From Achromobacter piechaudii NBRC 102461 (GTDB lineage Bacteria; Pseudomonadota; Gammaproteobacteria; Burkholderiales; Burkholderiaceae_B): DNA of 64,000 nt. A program made the position numbers and the translations under genes. The DNA is taken from positions 248,001 through 312,000 of the forward strand of contig NZ_BCTK01000001.1 of the NCBI RefSeq assembly GCF_001571245.1. Direction: 5' to 3'. The stretch's first letter is position 1; each line of letters begins with the position of its first letter. The notes beneath the pieces are model-generated. The model was not told where the DNA came from. It worked only from the letters and a program-made list of their open reading frames with translations, and made no database searches. Below are positions 16,050-23,219 of the stretch, one piece after another.

Positions 16050-16802
16050 ATGAGCCAACCCATCGTCCGTCAAGCCCTGTACCTGGAAGTCGCGGATCGC
16101 CTGCGCGGCATGATCCATGCGCGCGCCCTGTCCAATGGCGAGTGGATCGACGAGCTGCGGCTGGCGGGCGAAATGGGCATTTCCCGCACCCCTTTGCGCG
16201 AGGCGCTGAAGGTGCTGGCGACCGAAGGGCTGGTGCGGCTGGAGCCGCGCCGTGGCTGCTTCGTCAATGAACTGTCCACGCAAGACCTGGAAGACATCTT
16301 CCCCCTGATGGCCATGCTGGAAGGGCGCTGCGCCTTCGAGGCGGCGCGCAAGGCCAGCGACGCCGAACTGGCCGCGCTGGAGCCGCTGCACGCGGAACTG
16401 GCCGAGCACGCGCTCGCCGGCCGCATCGACGCCTATTACCAGACCAATTACCTGATCCACGAAGCCGTCCAGGCGCTGGCCGGCAATCAGTGGCTGTCGG
16501 ACATGGTGGGCAATCTGCGCAAGGTGCTCAGTCTGTCGCGCCACCGCAGCCTGGCGCGCCCCGGGCGCATCCAGCAATCCTGCGCCGAACACCTGGCCAT
16601 CTTCGATGCGCTCAAGGCGCACGACAGCGAGGCCGCGCAGACGCTGGCGCACACCCACCTGATGCGGCAACTGGAAGCCCTGCGCATATTGGCCAATGAA
16701 GACGCCGACGATCCGGCGATGAACGATCCTATTGATATCGAGGAGCCCGCCCATGTCCGTACCCGCCAATCTCGCGCCCGCGCGGGGCGCACGCACGCCT
16801 GA
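16050..16802 (+). CDS. GntR (FCD)-family regulator of malonate genes
   Basis: The 250-residue protein has an N-terminal GntR winged HTH (ELRLAGEMGISRTPLREALKVLATEGLVRLEPRRG, residues 33-70) and a C-terminal all-helical FCD ligand domain (residues 85-225) with metal-ligand-like His and Asp residues. It starts the malonate cluster and overlaps the malonyl-CoA decarboxylase start by 50 bp, so it is co-transcribed. Orthologous positions in other bacteria hold MatR or MdcY, malonate-responsive GntR repressors. It probably represses this operon until malonate or malonyl-CoA appears. Only a weak ribosome-binding site precedes the ATG. The C-terminal 20 residues are low-complexity and Arg-rich. Confidence 0.85.
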   Translation: MSQPIVRQALYLEVADRLRGMIHARALSNGEWIDELRLAGEMGISRTPLREALKVLATEGLVRLEPRRGCFVNELSTQDLEDIFPLMAMLEGRCAFEAARKASDAELAALEPLHAELAEHALAGRIDAYYQTNYLIHEAVQALAGNQWLSDMVGNLRKVLSLSRHRSLARPGRIQQSCAEHLAIFDALKAHDSEAAQTLAHTHLMRQLEALRILANEDADDPAMNDPIDIEEPAHVRTRQSRARAGRTHA

Positions 16803-18069
16803 GCCCGAACCCGAGCTGATCGATCCCGCCGCCGCCGCAGAAGGCGCCAGCCTGATGACCCGGCTGGGCCGGCTCTGGGAACGCGGGCGCCTGCCCAGCG
16901 AATCGGAAGTGCGCCGTCTGTTTGAAGCCCGCCTGACCGACGTGGCGGCCAACAAGCTGGCGCGCCGCTGGTGCGAGCAATACAGCGCGGCCGACGGCAA
17001 GGACCGCCGGCTGATGCTGGCGGCGCTGGCGCAGGTGCGCGCCACCTATGCGGGCGATGGCGGCGAAGGCACGCGACTGTTCAAGCGCTTCAACGCGCTG
17101 CCCCACGGCCTGCGTTTCCTGGTGGACCTGCGCGCCGACATGCTGCGCTGGCGCAAGCAGGTCTCGGGCATACAGGGGCTGGACAAGGAACTGGAAGCGC
17201 TGCTGTCCGCCTGGTTCGACGTGGGCCTGTTGGAACTGCGTCCGCTGACCTGGGATTCGCCCGCGTCGCTGCTGGAAAAATTGATTCTGTACGAGGCCGT
17301 GCACGAGATCACTTCGTGGGACGACCTGCGCCGCCGCGTCTCGCCGGACCGCCGCTGCTACGCCTATTTCCATCCGCAGATGCCGGGCGTGCCGCTGATC
17401 TTCGTGGAAGTGGCGTTCGCCAGCAACATGGCCGACAACGTGCAGGTGCTGCTGGACAGCACCTTGCCGCCGCAGGATCTGGACAAGGCGCGCTGGGCCA
17501 TTTTCTATTCCATCTCGAACACGCAGCCCGGCCTGAAGGGCATCAGCTTCGGCAACTTCCTGCTCAAGCGCGTGGTCGAGCAACTGCTGGAAGAACTGCC
17601 CAAGCTCAAGAATTTCGCCACGCTGTCGCCCATTCCCGGGTTCGCGGACTGGCTGGGCAAGCTGGATGCCGAGGCCGTCGAGGCCATCGTGCGCGAAGAC
17701 AAATCGCGCGCCAAGGACCGCAAGCGCGAAGGCGTGCCGGACGGCCAGCGCTGGGTGTCGCGGCTGGCGACGGCCGCGCAGGGCAAGACGTCGGACGTGG
17801 TCAAGCGCGCGGGTTTTCGCCTTGCCGCCACCTATTTGCAGTCCATGAAGAACGGCTTGCCGCTGGACCCGGTGGCGCGCTTTCACCTGGGCAACGGCGC
17901 TCGCATCGAACGCCTGAACTGGGCGGCGGACACCTCGGTCAAGGGCTTGAAGCAGTCCTGCGCGCTGATGGTCAACTATCTGTATGACTTGGACGAGCTT
18001 GATACCAACCTGGCCAGACTGGGCGAAGGTAAGCCACAGGTGAGCCGAGGGGTGGGACGCGTGGCCTGA
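16753..18069 (+). CDS. matA: Malonyl-CoA decarboxylase
   Basis: The 438-residue protein matches the malonyl-CoA decarboxylase family, which converts malonyl-CoA to acetyl-CoA and CO2. An N-terminal helical domain (about residues 20-150) precedes the GNAT-like catalytic domain. Family motifs include YAYFHPQMPGVPLIFVEVAF (about 203-222), SISNTQPGLKGISFGNFLLK and FHLGNGARIERLNWAADTS. The start ATG at 16753 has AGGAG at 16741-16745 and overlaps the 3' end of the GntR gene. Together with MatB downstream it gives a malonate to malonyl-CoA to acetyl-CoA route. A perfect inverted repeat spans the stop codon. Confidence 0.93.
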   Translation: MSVPANLAPARGARTPEPEPELIDPAAAAEGASLMTRLGRLWERGRLPSESEVRRLFEARLTDVAANKLARRWCEQYSAADGKDRRLMLAALAQVRATYAGDGGEGTRLFKRFNALPHGLRFLVDLRADMLRWRKQVSGIQGLDKELEALLSAWFDVGLLELRPLTWDSPASLLEKLILYEAVHEITSWDDLRRRVSPDRRCYAYFHPQMPGVPLIFVEVAFASNMADNVQVLLDSTLPPQDLDKARWAIFYSISNTQPGLKGISFGNFLLKRVVEQLLEELPKLKNFATLSPIPGFADWLGKLDAEAVEAIVREDKSRAKDRKREGVPDGQRWVSRLATAAQGKTSDVVKRAGFRLAATYLQSMKNGLPLDPVARFHLGNGARIERLNWAADTSVKGLKQSCALMVNYLYDLDELDTNLARLGEGKPQVSRGVGRVA

Positions 18070-18090
18070 GCGCCGTCGAGGGCGCTCAGG
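18065..18090 (+). other. Intercistronic stem-loop over the matA stop codon
   Basis: CCTGAGCGCC (18065-18074) and GGCGCTCAGG (18081-18090) form a 10-bp perfect stem with a 6-nt loop. The matA stop codon is inside the left arm. No T-tract follows on this strand. It may stabilise the matA message or reduce read-through. Confidence 0.45.
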
Positions 18091-18117
18091 ATCAAAAAAT
18101 AACAAGGGCGAGGGGAC

Positions 18118-18909
18118 ATGACGCAAGACGTGATCGGCCGCGTGCGGCTGGACAGCGACGGGCCATTGGCCTGGGTGACGCTATCGCACCCGGGCCGCCT
18201 GAACGCAATAACGGTGGGCATGTGGCGCGAGCTTGGCGAGGTCTTCACCCGCCTGGCCGCCGACGACAGCCTGCGCTGCGTGATCGTGCGCGGCGAGGGC
18301 GGCAATTTCGCCGCGGGCGCGGACATCCGGGAGTTTCCGGTTGAACGCGCCGACCAGGCCGGCGTGCAGCGCTATCACCGCCAGATCCTGGCGCCCGCCT
18401 TGCAGGCGGTGGCCGCTTGCCCGCACCCGGTCATCGCGCAGATCGAAGGCGTATGCGTGGGCGGCGGGCTGGAAATCGCCAGCCAGTGCGACCTGCGCAT
18501 CGCCGGGGCATCCGCGCGCTTTGGCGTGCCGATCAACCGCCTGGGCTTTCCCATGGCGCCCGACGAAATGCGCGGCCTGCTGGCGCTGGCCGGACGCGCG
18601 GCCACGCTGGCCATCCTGCTTGAAGGCCGGGTGTTCGGCGCAGAAGAGGCGCACGGCCTGGGCCTGCTGACGCGCATCGTGCCCGATGATCAGGTGGCCG
18701 ATGCCGCGCGCCGCAGCGCCGAACGCATCGCCCAGGGCGCGCCGCTGGCCGCCCGCATCAATAAGCGCCTGTCGGCCAGGCTCGCCCAGGGCGGGGCCTT
18801 GACCGAAGACGAATACCAAGACTATTTCTCCTATGCCGAAAGCCGGGACCACAAGGAAGGCGTGCGCGCTTTCCTGGCCGGCGTAGATCCTTCCTTTTCC
18901 GGAGACTGA
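18118..18909 (+). CDS. Enoyl-CoA hydratase/isomerase in the malonate operon
   Basis: The 263-residue crotonase-fold protein has oxyanion-hole motifs GNFAAGADIREFP (about residues 62-74) and EGVCVGGGLEIASQCDLRIA (about 108-127). The region FGVPINRLGFPMAPDEMRGLLAL lacks an obvious hydratase Glu at the second catalytic position. AAGGGCGAGGGG precedes the ATG. It is 5 bp upstream of the malonyl-CoA synthetase gene, so the two are coupled. An enoyl-CoA hydratase is not needed for plain malonate use. It may process a side product, or extend the route to substituted malonates or 3-oxopropionate-type acids. Its role is unknown. Confidence 0.85.
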   Translation: MTQDVIGRVRLDSDGPLAWVTLSHPGRLNAITVGMWRELGEVFTRLAADDSLRCVIVRGEGGNFAAGADIREFPVERADQAGVQRYHRQILAPALQAVAACPHPVIAQIEGVCVGGGLEIASQCDLRIAGASARFGVPINRLGFPMAPDEMRGLLALAGRAATLAILLEGRVFGAEEAHGLGLLTRIVPDDQVADAARRSAERIAQGAPLAARINKRLSARLAQGGALTEDEYQDYFSYAESRDHKEGVRAFLAGVDPSFSGD

Positions 18910-18914
18910 CCAAG

Positions 18915-20456
18915 GTGAGCAACGCCAACCTCTATGCTGTCCTGCAAGGCGGCTTTCCCAAAGACCGCAGCAAAGTCGCGCTGGAAACGCCCGACCTTCA
19001 ATACACCTGGGATGACATCGACCGCGCCACCGCGTGCCTGGCCAACCTGCTGACGTCGCTGGACCTGCCTGCCGGTTCGCGCGTGGCCGTGCAGGTCGAG
19101 AAATCACCGGAAGCGCTGCTGCTGTACCTGGCCACCTTGCGCGCCGGCCTCGTGTACCTGCCGCTGAACACGGCCTACCGCGAAGCCGAGATCGAATACT
19201 TCCTGGGCAACGCCGAGCCGGCCGTGGTGGTCTGCGCCAGCAAGAACCTCGACTGGGTGCAGCGCGCCGCCGACAAGGCCGGCTGCGCGCACGTCTACAC
19301 GTTGGATGAAGACCGCAGCGGCACGCTGCTGGAAGCGGCGGGCGGCTTGTCCCAGACCTTCAAGACCGTCACGCGCCAGGCCGACGACCTGGCCGCCATC
19401 CTGTATACGTCCGGCACCACCGGCCGCAGCAAGGGGGCGATGCTGTCGCACGGCAACCTGGCCGCCAACGCGCAGGTGCTGCATGAATACTGGGGCTGGC
19501 GCGAAGACGACGTGCTGTTGCACATGCTGCCCATCTTCCACGTGCACGGCCTGTTCGTGGCCTCGCACGGCGCGTTGCTGGCCGGCGCGAAGATGATCTG
19601 GCTGCCCAAGCTGGACGCCGATCAGGCGCTGCATTACCTGCCGCAAAGCACGGTGATGATGGGCGTGCCGACCTACTACGTGCGCCTCTTGGCCGACCCG
19701 CGCTTTAACCGCGACGTGTGCGCCAACATGCGCCTGTTCATTTCGGGTTCGGCCCCGCTGTTGGCCGAGACCTTCTCGGACTTCAAGACGCGCAGCGGCC
19801 ACGCCATCCTGGAACGCTACGGCATGAGCGAAACGGTCATGCTGACCTCCAACCCCTACGACCCCGCGTTGGGCGAACGCCTGGCCGGCACCGTCGGCCG
19901 CGCGCTGCCCGGCGTGCAGGTGCGCGTGGTGGATGACGCCGGCGCGCCGCTGGCAGCAGGCGAGATCGGCAACGTCCAGGTGCGCGGTCCCAACGTGTTC
20001 TCGGGCTACTGGCGCATGCCCGAAAAGACCCGCGAGGAATTCACGGAAGACGGCTGGTTCAAGACGGGCGACGTGGGCCGCTGGGGTGGCGAATCCGCCG
20101 GCCGCCAGGTGCCCGACGACTACCTGTCCATCGTGGGCCGCAGCAAGGATCTGATCATCTCGGGCGGCTTCAACGTCTATCCCAAGGAAATCGAAACCCT
20201 GATCGACGATATGCCCGGCGTGGCGGAATCGGCGGTCATCGGCGTGCCGCACGCGGACTTCGGCGAAGCCGTGGTGGCGGTCGTCGTGCCCAAGGATGGC
20301 GTCGCGCTGGACGCGGGCGCGATGCAGCTTGAACTGAAGTCGCGCATCGCCAACTTCAAGGTTCCCAAGCGCGTGCACATCGTCGACCAGCTGCCGCGCA
20401 ACACCATGGGCAAGGTGCAGAAGAACGTGCTGCGCGAAACCTATAAGGCGCTTTGA
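18915..20456 (+). CDS. matB: Malonyl-CoA synthetase (AMP-forming acyl-CoA ligase)
   Basis: The 513-residue ANL-superfamily ligase should convert malonate, ATP and CoA to malonyl-CoA, AMP and pyrophosphate. P-loop-like motif ILYTSGTTGRSKGAMLSHGN is at about residues 160-179; YGMSETVML, GRSKDLIISGGFNVYPKEIE and PRNTMGKVQKNVL (catalytic Lys) follow in order. Start is the GTG at 18915, 5 bp after the preceding stop. Next to malonyl-CoA decarboxylase, MatB is the best specific assignment. Homologues also accept methylmalonate. A strong terminator follows. Confidence 0.9.
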   Translation: MSNANLYAVLQGGFPKDRSKVALETPDLQYTWDDIDRATACLANLLTSLDLPAGSRVAVQVEKSPEALLLYLATLRAGLVYLPLNTAYREAEIEYFLGNAEPAVVVCASKNLDWVQRAADKAGCAHVYTLDEDRSGTLLEAAGGLSQTFKTVTRQADDLAAILYTSGTTGRSKGAMLSHGNLAANAQVLHEYWGWREDDVLLHMLPIFHVHGLFVASHGALLAGAKMIWLPKLDADQALHYLPQSTVMMGVPTYYVRLLADPRFNRDVCANMRLFISGSAPLLAETFSDFKTRSGHAILERYGMSETVMLTSNPYDPALGERLAGTVGRALPGVQVRVVDDAGAPLAAGEIGNVQVRGPNVFSGYWRMPEKTREEFTEDGWFKTGDVGRWGGESAGRQVPDDYLSIVGRSKDLIISGGFNVYPKEIETLIDDMPGVAESAVIGVPHADFGEAVVAVVVPKDGVALDAGAMQLELKSRIANFKVPKRVHIVDQLPRNTMGKVQKNVLRETYKAL

Positions 20457-20468
20457 CGCCAGACCCGG

Positions 20469-20498
20469 ATGCCGGCCCCCAGGGGCCGGCATTTTTTT
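20469..20498 (+). terminator. Rho-independent terminator after matB
   Basis: ATGCCGGCCCC (20469-20479) and GGGGCCGGCAT (20482-20492) form an 11-bp perfect stem followed by a run of T. It separates the GntR-matB transcription unit from the Bug receptor gene, which must have its own promoter or depend on read-through. Confidence 0.9.
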
Positions 20499-20626
20499 CT
20501 TCGCAAGGAGGCCATCGCACCAGACGACCCACGCATTGCAGTCCTGGCAGCTTCATTCAATAAGAATTTCAAGAGACGAGACGCAGACAACCGCGCCGTC
20601 CCCGTGATGCAGCAAGAGGAGACATT

Positions 20627-21598
20627 ATGAAAGTTCGCAAGTCCACCGCGGCGCTATTCGCCGTGGCCGCCCTGGGTTTCGGCGGCACGGCCGCCGCACA
20701 ATGGCCAGAGCGCGCCATCACACTGATTGTTCCGTTCCCCGCTGGCGGCGGCACGGACACCTTCGCCCGTCCGCTGGCCCAGCAACTGACCATGCAACTG
20801 GGCCAGACGGTGGTGATCGACAACAAAGGCGGCGCGGGCGGCACCGTCGGCGCTGGCGTGGCCGCCAAGGCCCGGCCCGATGGCTACACCTTCTTCATGG
20901 GCGGCGCGCATCACGCGCTGGCCCCGTCGCTCTACAAGAGCCTGAACTACAACATCCAGAAGGACTTCGTGCCGGTCGCGCTGGTGGCGCAGCCGCCGCA
21001 AGTGGTGGTGATCAACGCCGGCAAGCTGCCGGTCAAAACCTTGCAGGAATTTGTCGATTACGCCAAGAAGCACCCGGGCGAAATCAACTACGGCACGGCG
21101 GGCAAGGGCAGCACCCACCACCTGGCCGGCGAGTTGTTCGCCATGCAGACCGGCATCAAGCTGGTGGACGTGCCGTACCAAGGCGCGGGACCGATGCTGT
21201 CCGCGCTGATCGGTGGTCAGGTAGACCTGGCGTTTGATGGGCTGGGTTCGTCGTCCGGACATATACGAGCCGGGGTCATCAAGCCCTTGGCCGTGGCTGC
21301 CGACAAGCGCTCGGCCTCGTTGCCCGACGTGCCCACCGCCGCCGAGGCGGGCGTGCCGAATTACGTCGTCTCGACCTGGTACGCCATCTGGGCGCCAATC
21401 GGTACGCCGAAGGAAGCGGTGGACAGGATGGCCGTGGAAATCACCAAGGCCTTGAACACGCCGAAGCTCAAGGAAACCTGGGCGGGCAACGGCTCGGCCG
21501 TGCCTACGCTGACGGGCGCCGATTTTGGCAAGTTCGTCGACAGCGAGGTGGACCGCTGGGCGAAGGTCGTGAAAGATTCCGGCGTGAAGCTGGATTGA
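20627..21598 (+). CDS. Bug-family (TctC) periplasmic solute receptor
   Basis: The 323-residue receptor has a Sec signal peptide (MKVRKSTAALFAVAALGFGGTAAAQ, cleaved around residue 25). Mature motifs include WPERAITLIVPFPAGGGTDT and QGAGPMLSALIGGQVDLAFD. It is an orphan receptor, because no TctAB membrane genes are nearby. It lies 170 bp after matB with a terminator between. Its position suggests malonate or a related dicarboxylate as ligand, but this is inference. GAGGAGACATT precedes the ATG and gives a clear ribosome-binding site. The next gene is the iron-linked sigma factor. Confidence 0.9.
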   Translation: MKVRKSTAALFAVAALGFGGTAAAQWPERAITLIVPFPAGGGTDTFARPLAQQLTMQLGQTVVIDNKGGAGGTVGAGVAAKARPDGYTFFMGGAHHALAPSLYKSLNYNIQKDFVPVALVAQPPQVVVINAGKLPVKTLQEFVDYAKKHPGEINYGTAGKGSTHHLAGELFAMQTGIKLVDVPYQGAGPMLSALIGGQVDLAFDGLGSSSGHIRAGVIKPLAVAADKRSASLPDVPTAAEAGVPNYVVSTWYAIWAPIGTPKEAVDRMAVEITKALNTPKLKETWAGNGSAVPTLTGADFGKFVDSEVDRWAKVVKDSGVKLD

Positions 21599-21629
21599 TG
21601 CGTTCGACGGGTCGGATTCATATTACTAT

Positions 21630-21644
21630 TGATAATCGTTATCA
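21630..21644. promoter_or_regulatory. Fur box upstream of the ECF sigma gene
   Basis: TGATAATCGTTATCA matches the 7-1-7 Fur consensus (TGATAAT-N-ATTATCA) with one mismatch and is part of a longer AT-rich palindrome. It is 33 bp before the sigma-factor ATG, where bound Fur-iron would block transcription. Confidence 0.85.
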
Positions 21645-21677
21645 TTAGTAAAGTTGCTTTCCGGTCCGTCGAATGCC

Positions 21678-22178
21678 ATGAATCAGAGCGGTTCCCACGC
21701 CCCTATCGAGGGGCTCTACATCCAGCATCAATCCTGGCTGCGCGATTGGCTGCGCCGCAAGACGGGCTGCCCGTTCGACGCGGCGGACCTGACCCACGAT
21801 ACCTATCTCAAGGTGCTGGTGCGCGAGGACGACGCGCACGCCTTGCGCGAACCGCGCGCCTATCTGACGACGATCGCGCACGGGCTGATGGTGAACCTGT
21901 TTCGCCGCCGCGACATCGAGCGCGCTTATCTGGACAGCCTGGCCCTCGTCGAGGACGCCGCGGCGCCGTCGCCCGAGCGCCGCGCGCTGGCGCTGGAAGC
22001 GCTGGTGGAAATCGACCGGCTGCTTGACGGCTTGCCATCCAAAGCGCGCAAGGCTTTCCTGTTGGCGCAGTTGGAAGGCTTGCGCCATGGCGAGATCGCC
22101 GAGCGCATGCAGGTGTCGGTCAGTTCGGTACGGCAGTACCTGGCGCGAGCCATGCAGCACTGTCTGGCGGCCTGGTGA
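21678..22178 (+). CDS. ECF sigma factor, FecI type
   Basis: The 166-residue protein has sigma region 2 (FDAADLTHDTYLKVLVRED; about residues 32-50) and region 4 (RHGEIAERMQVSVSSVRQYLARAMQHC, about 137-163). It lacks the other sigma-70 regions, as in iron-starvation sigma factors of the FecI family. Start is the ATG at 21678; a TTG at 21654 in frame is less likely. A Fur box lies immediately upstream. The stop overlaps the FecR start (GTGA), so the two are coupled. It should direct transcription of the downstream receptor when its siderophore is bound. Confidence 0.92.
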   Translation: MNQSGSHAPIEGLYIQHQSWLRDWLRRKTGCPFDAADLTHDTYLKVLVREDDAHALREPRAYLTTIAHGLMVNLFRRRDIERAYLDSLALVEDAAAPSPERRALALEALVEIDRLLDGLPSKARKAFLLAQLEGLRHGEIAERMQVSVSSVRQYLARAMQHCLAAW

Positions 22179-23143
22179 GCGGGCGCGCCTTGGCTCGGGG
22201 TGAGCTGCCATCTTCCGTGATCCGTGAAGCCAGTCTGTGGTTCGTCCGCCTGGGGGCCGACGAGGCAAGCGCGGCCGACCAGGCAGCCTGCCGCCGCTGG
22301 ATCGAAGCCGATCCGTTGCACCGGCAAGCCTGGGATCGCGTGGAAATGCTGGGTCGCCAATTCGGCCAGGTCGCGCCGCAGGCAGGCTTGGCGGTCCTGG
22401 ATCGCGGCCCGTCGCGCGGCCGTCGCCAGGCCTTGAAAGCCTTGTCGCTGGCGCTGGGCGTGGGCGGCGCGGCGGCGGCCGGCTTGCCGTGGCGGACTTG
22501 GACGTCCGACATCGGTACGGTCGTGGGCGAACGGCGGCGGGTGACGCTGGCCGACGGCAGCGTGCTGAACCTGAACACCGACAGCGCGGCCGACCTGCGC
22601 TTCGACGCCGCGCAGCGCTTGGTGGTGCTGCGACGCGGCGAGCTGCACATCGCGTCGCATGCGGATCCGCAGATGCCGCCCCGGCCGCTCGTCGTGGCGA
22701 CGCCCATGGGTCGGATCACCGCATTGGGCACGCGTTTTGTCGTGCGTCTCTTGGACGGCGAGGCGTGGGTGGCCGTGACGCAAGGCGCGGTCCGGATCGA
22801 GCCGGAAATCGCGGGGCAGGGCGCCGCGCGCATCATCGAGGCGGGCAATGGCACGCTTTTCGATCGGCGTGCCGTGCAGGCGCCGCGTTCCGCTCCGCAT
22901 GCGGATGACTGGGTGCAGGGCGCCCTGTTCGCGGACGGGATGCGGCTGGATGCCTTTGTCGACGCTCTGAGCCGCTACCGCAAGGGGCGGCTGGTGTGCG
23001 ACCCGTCGGTGGCGGGGCTGCGCATATCGGGTTCCTATCCGCTGGGCGATACCGACCGCATCCTGGCTTCCGTGGAACGCGCGTTGCCGGTGCGGGTGGA
23101 TCGCTACACCCGCTATTGGGTGGTGCTGCGCAAAAAAGATTGA
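22175..23143 (+). CDS. FecR-type anti-sigma/sigma regulator
   Basis: The 322-residue protein has an N-terminal cytoplasmic domain (DUF4880-like, SVIREASLWFVRLGADEASAADQAACRRW, split residues 15-44). A short hydrophobic segment (about 88-105, LKALSLALGVGGAAAAGLPW) crosses the inner membrane. The periplasmic FecR domain follows (VGERRRVTLADGSVLNLNTDS; TPMGRITALGTRFVVRL). It starts with GTG at 22175 by overlap with the sigma gene. It transmits the signal from the signalling domain of the TonB receptor to the sigma factor. The set sigma-FecR-receptor is complete here. Confidence 0.92.
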   Translation: MSGRALARGELPSSVIREASLWFVRLGADEASAADQAACRRWIEADPLHRQAWDRVEMLGRQFGQVAPQAGLAVLDRGPSRGRRQALKALSLALGVGGAAAAGLPWRTWTSDIGTVVGERRRVTLADGSVLNLNTDSAADLRFDAAQRLVVLRRGELHIASHADPQMPPRPLVVATPMGRITALGTRFVVRLLDGEAWVAVTQGAVRIEPEIAGQGAARIIEAGNGTLFDRRAVQAPRSAPHADDWVQGALFADGMRLDAFVDALSRYRKGRLVCDPSVAGLRISGSYPLGDTDRILASVERALPVRVDRYTRYWVVLRKKD

Positions 23144-23219
23144 ACAGGTCCTGTCACTTTTGCATTCTCGATTGGCATACGGGTGAAGCCTCGATTTTCT
23201 TCGCCTGGAACCCAACGAA

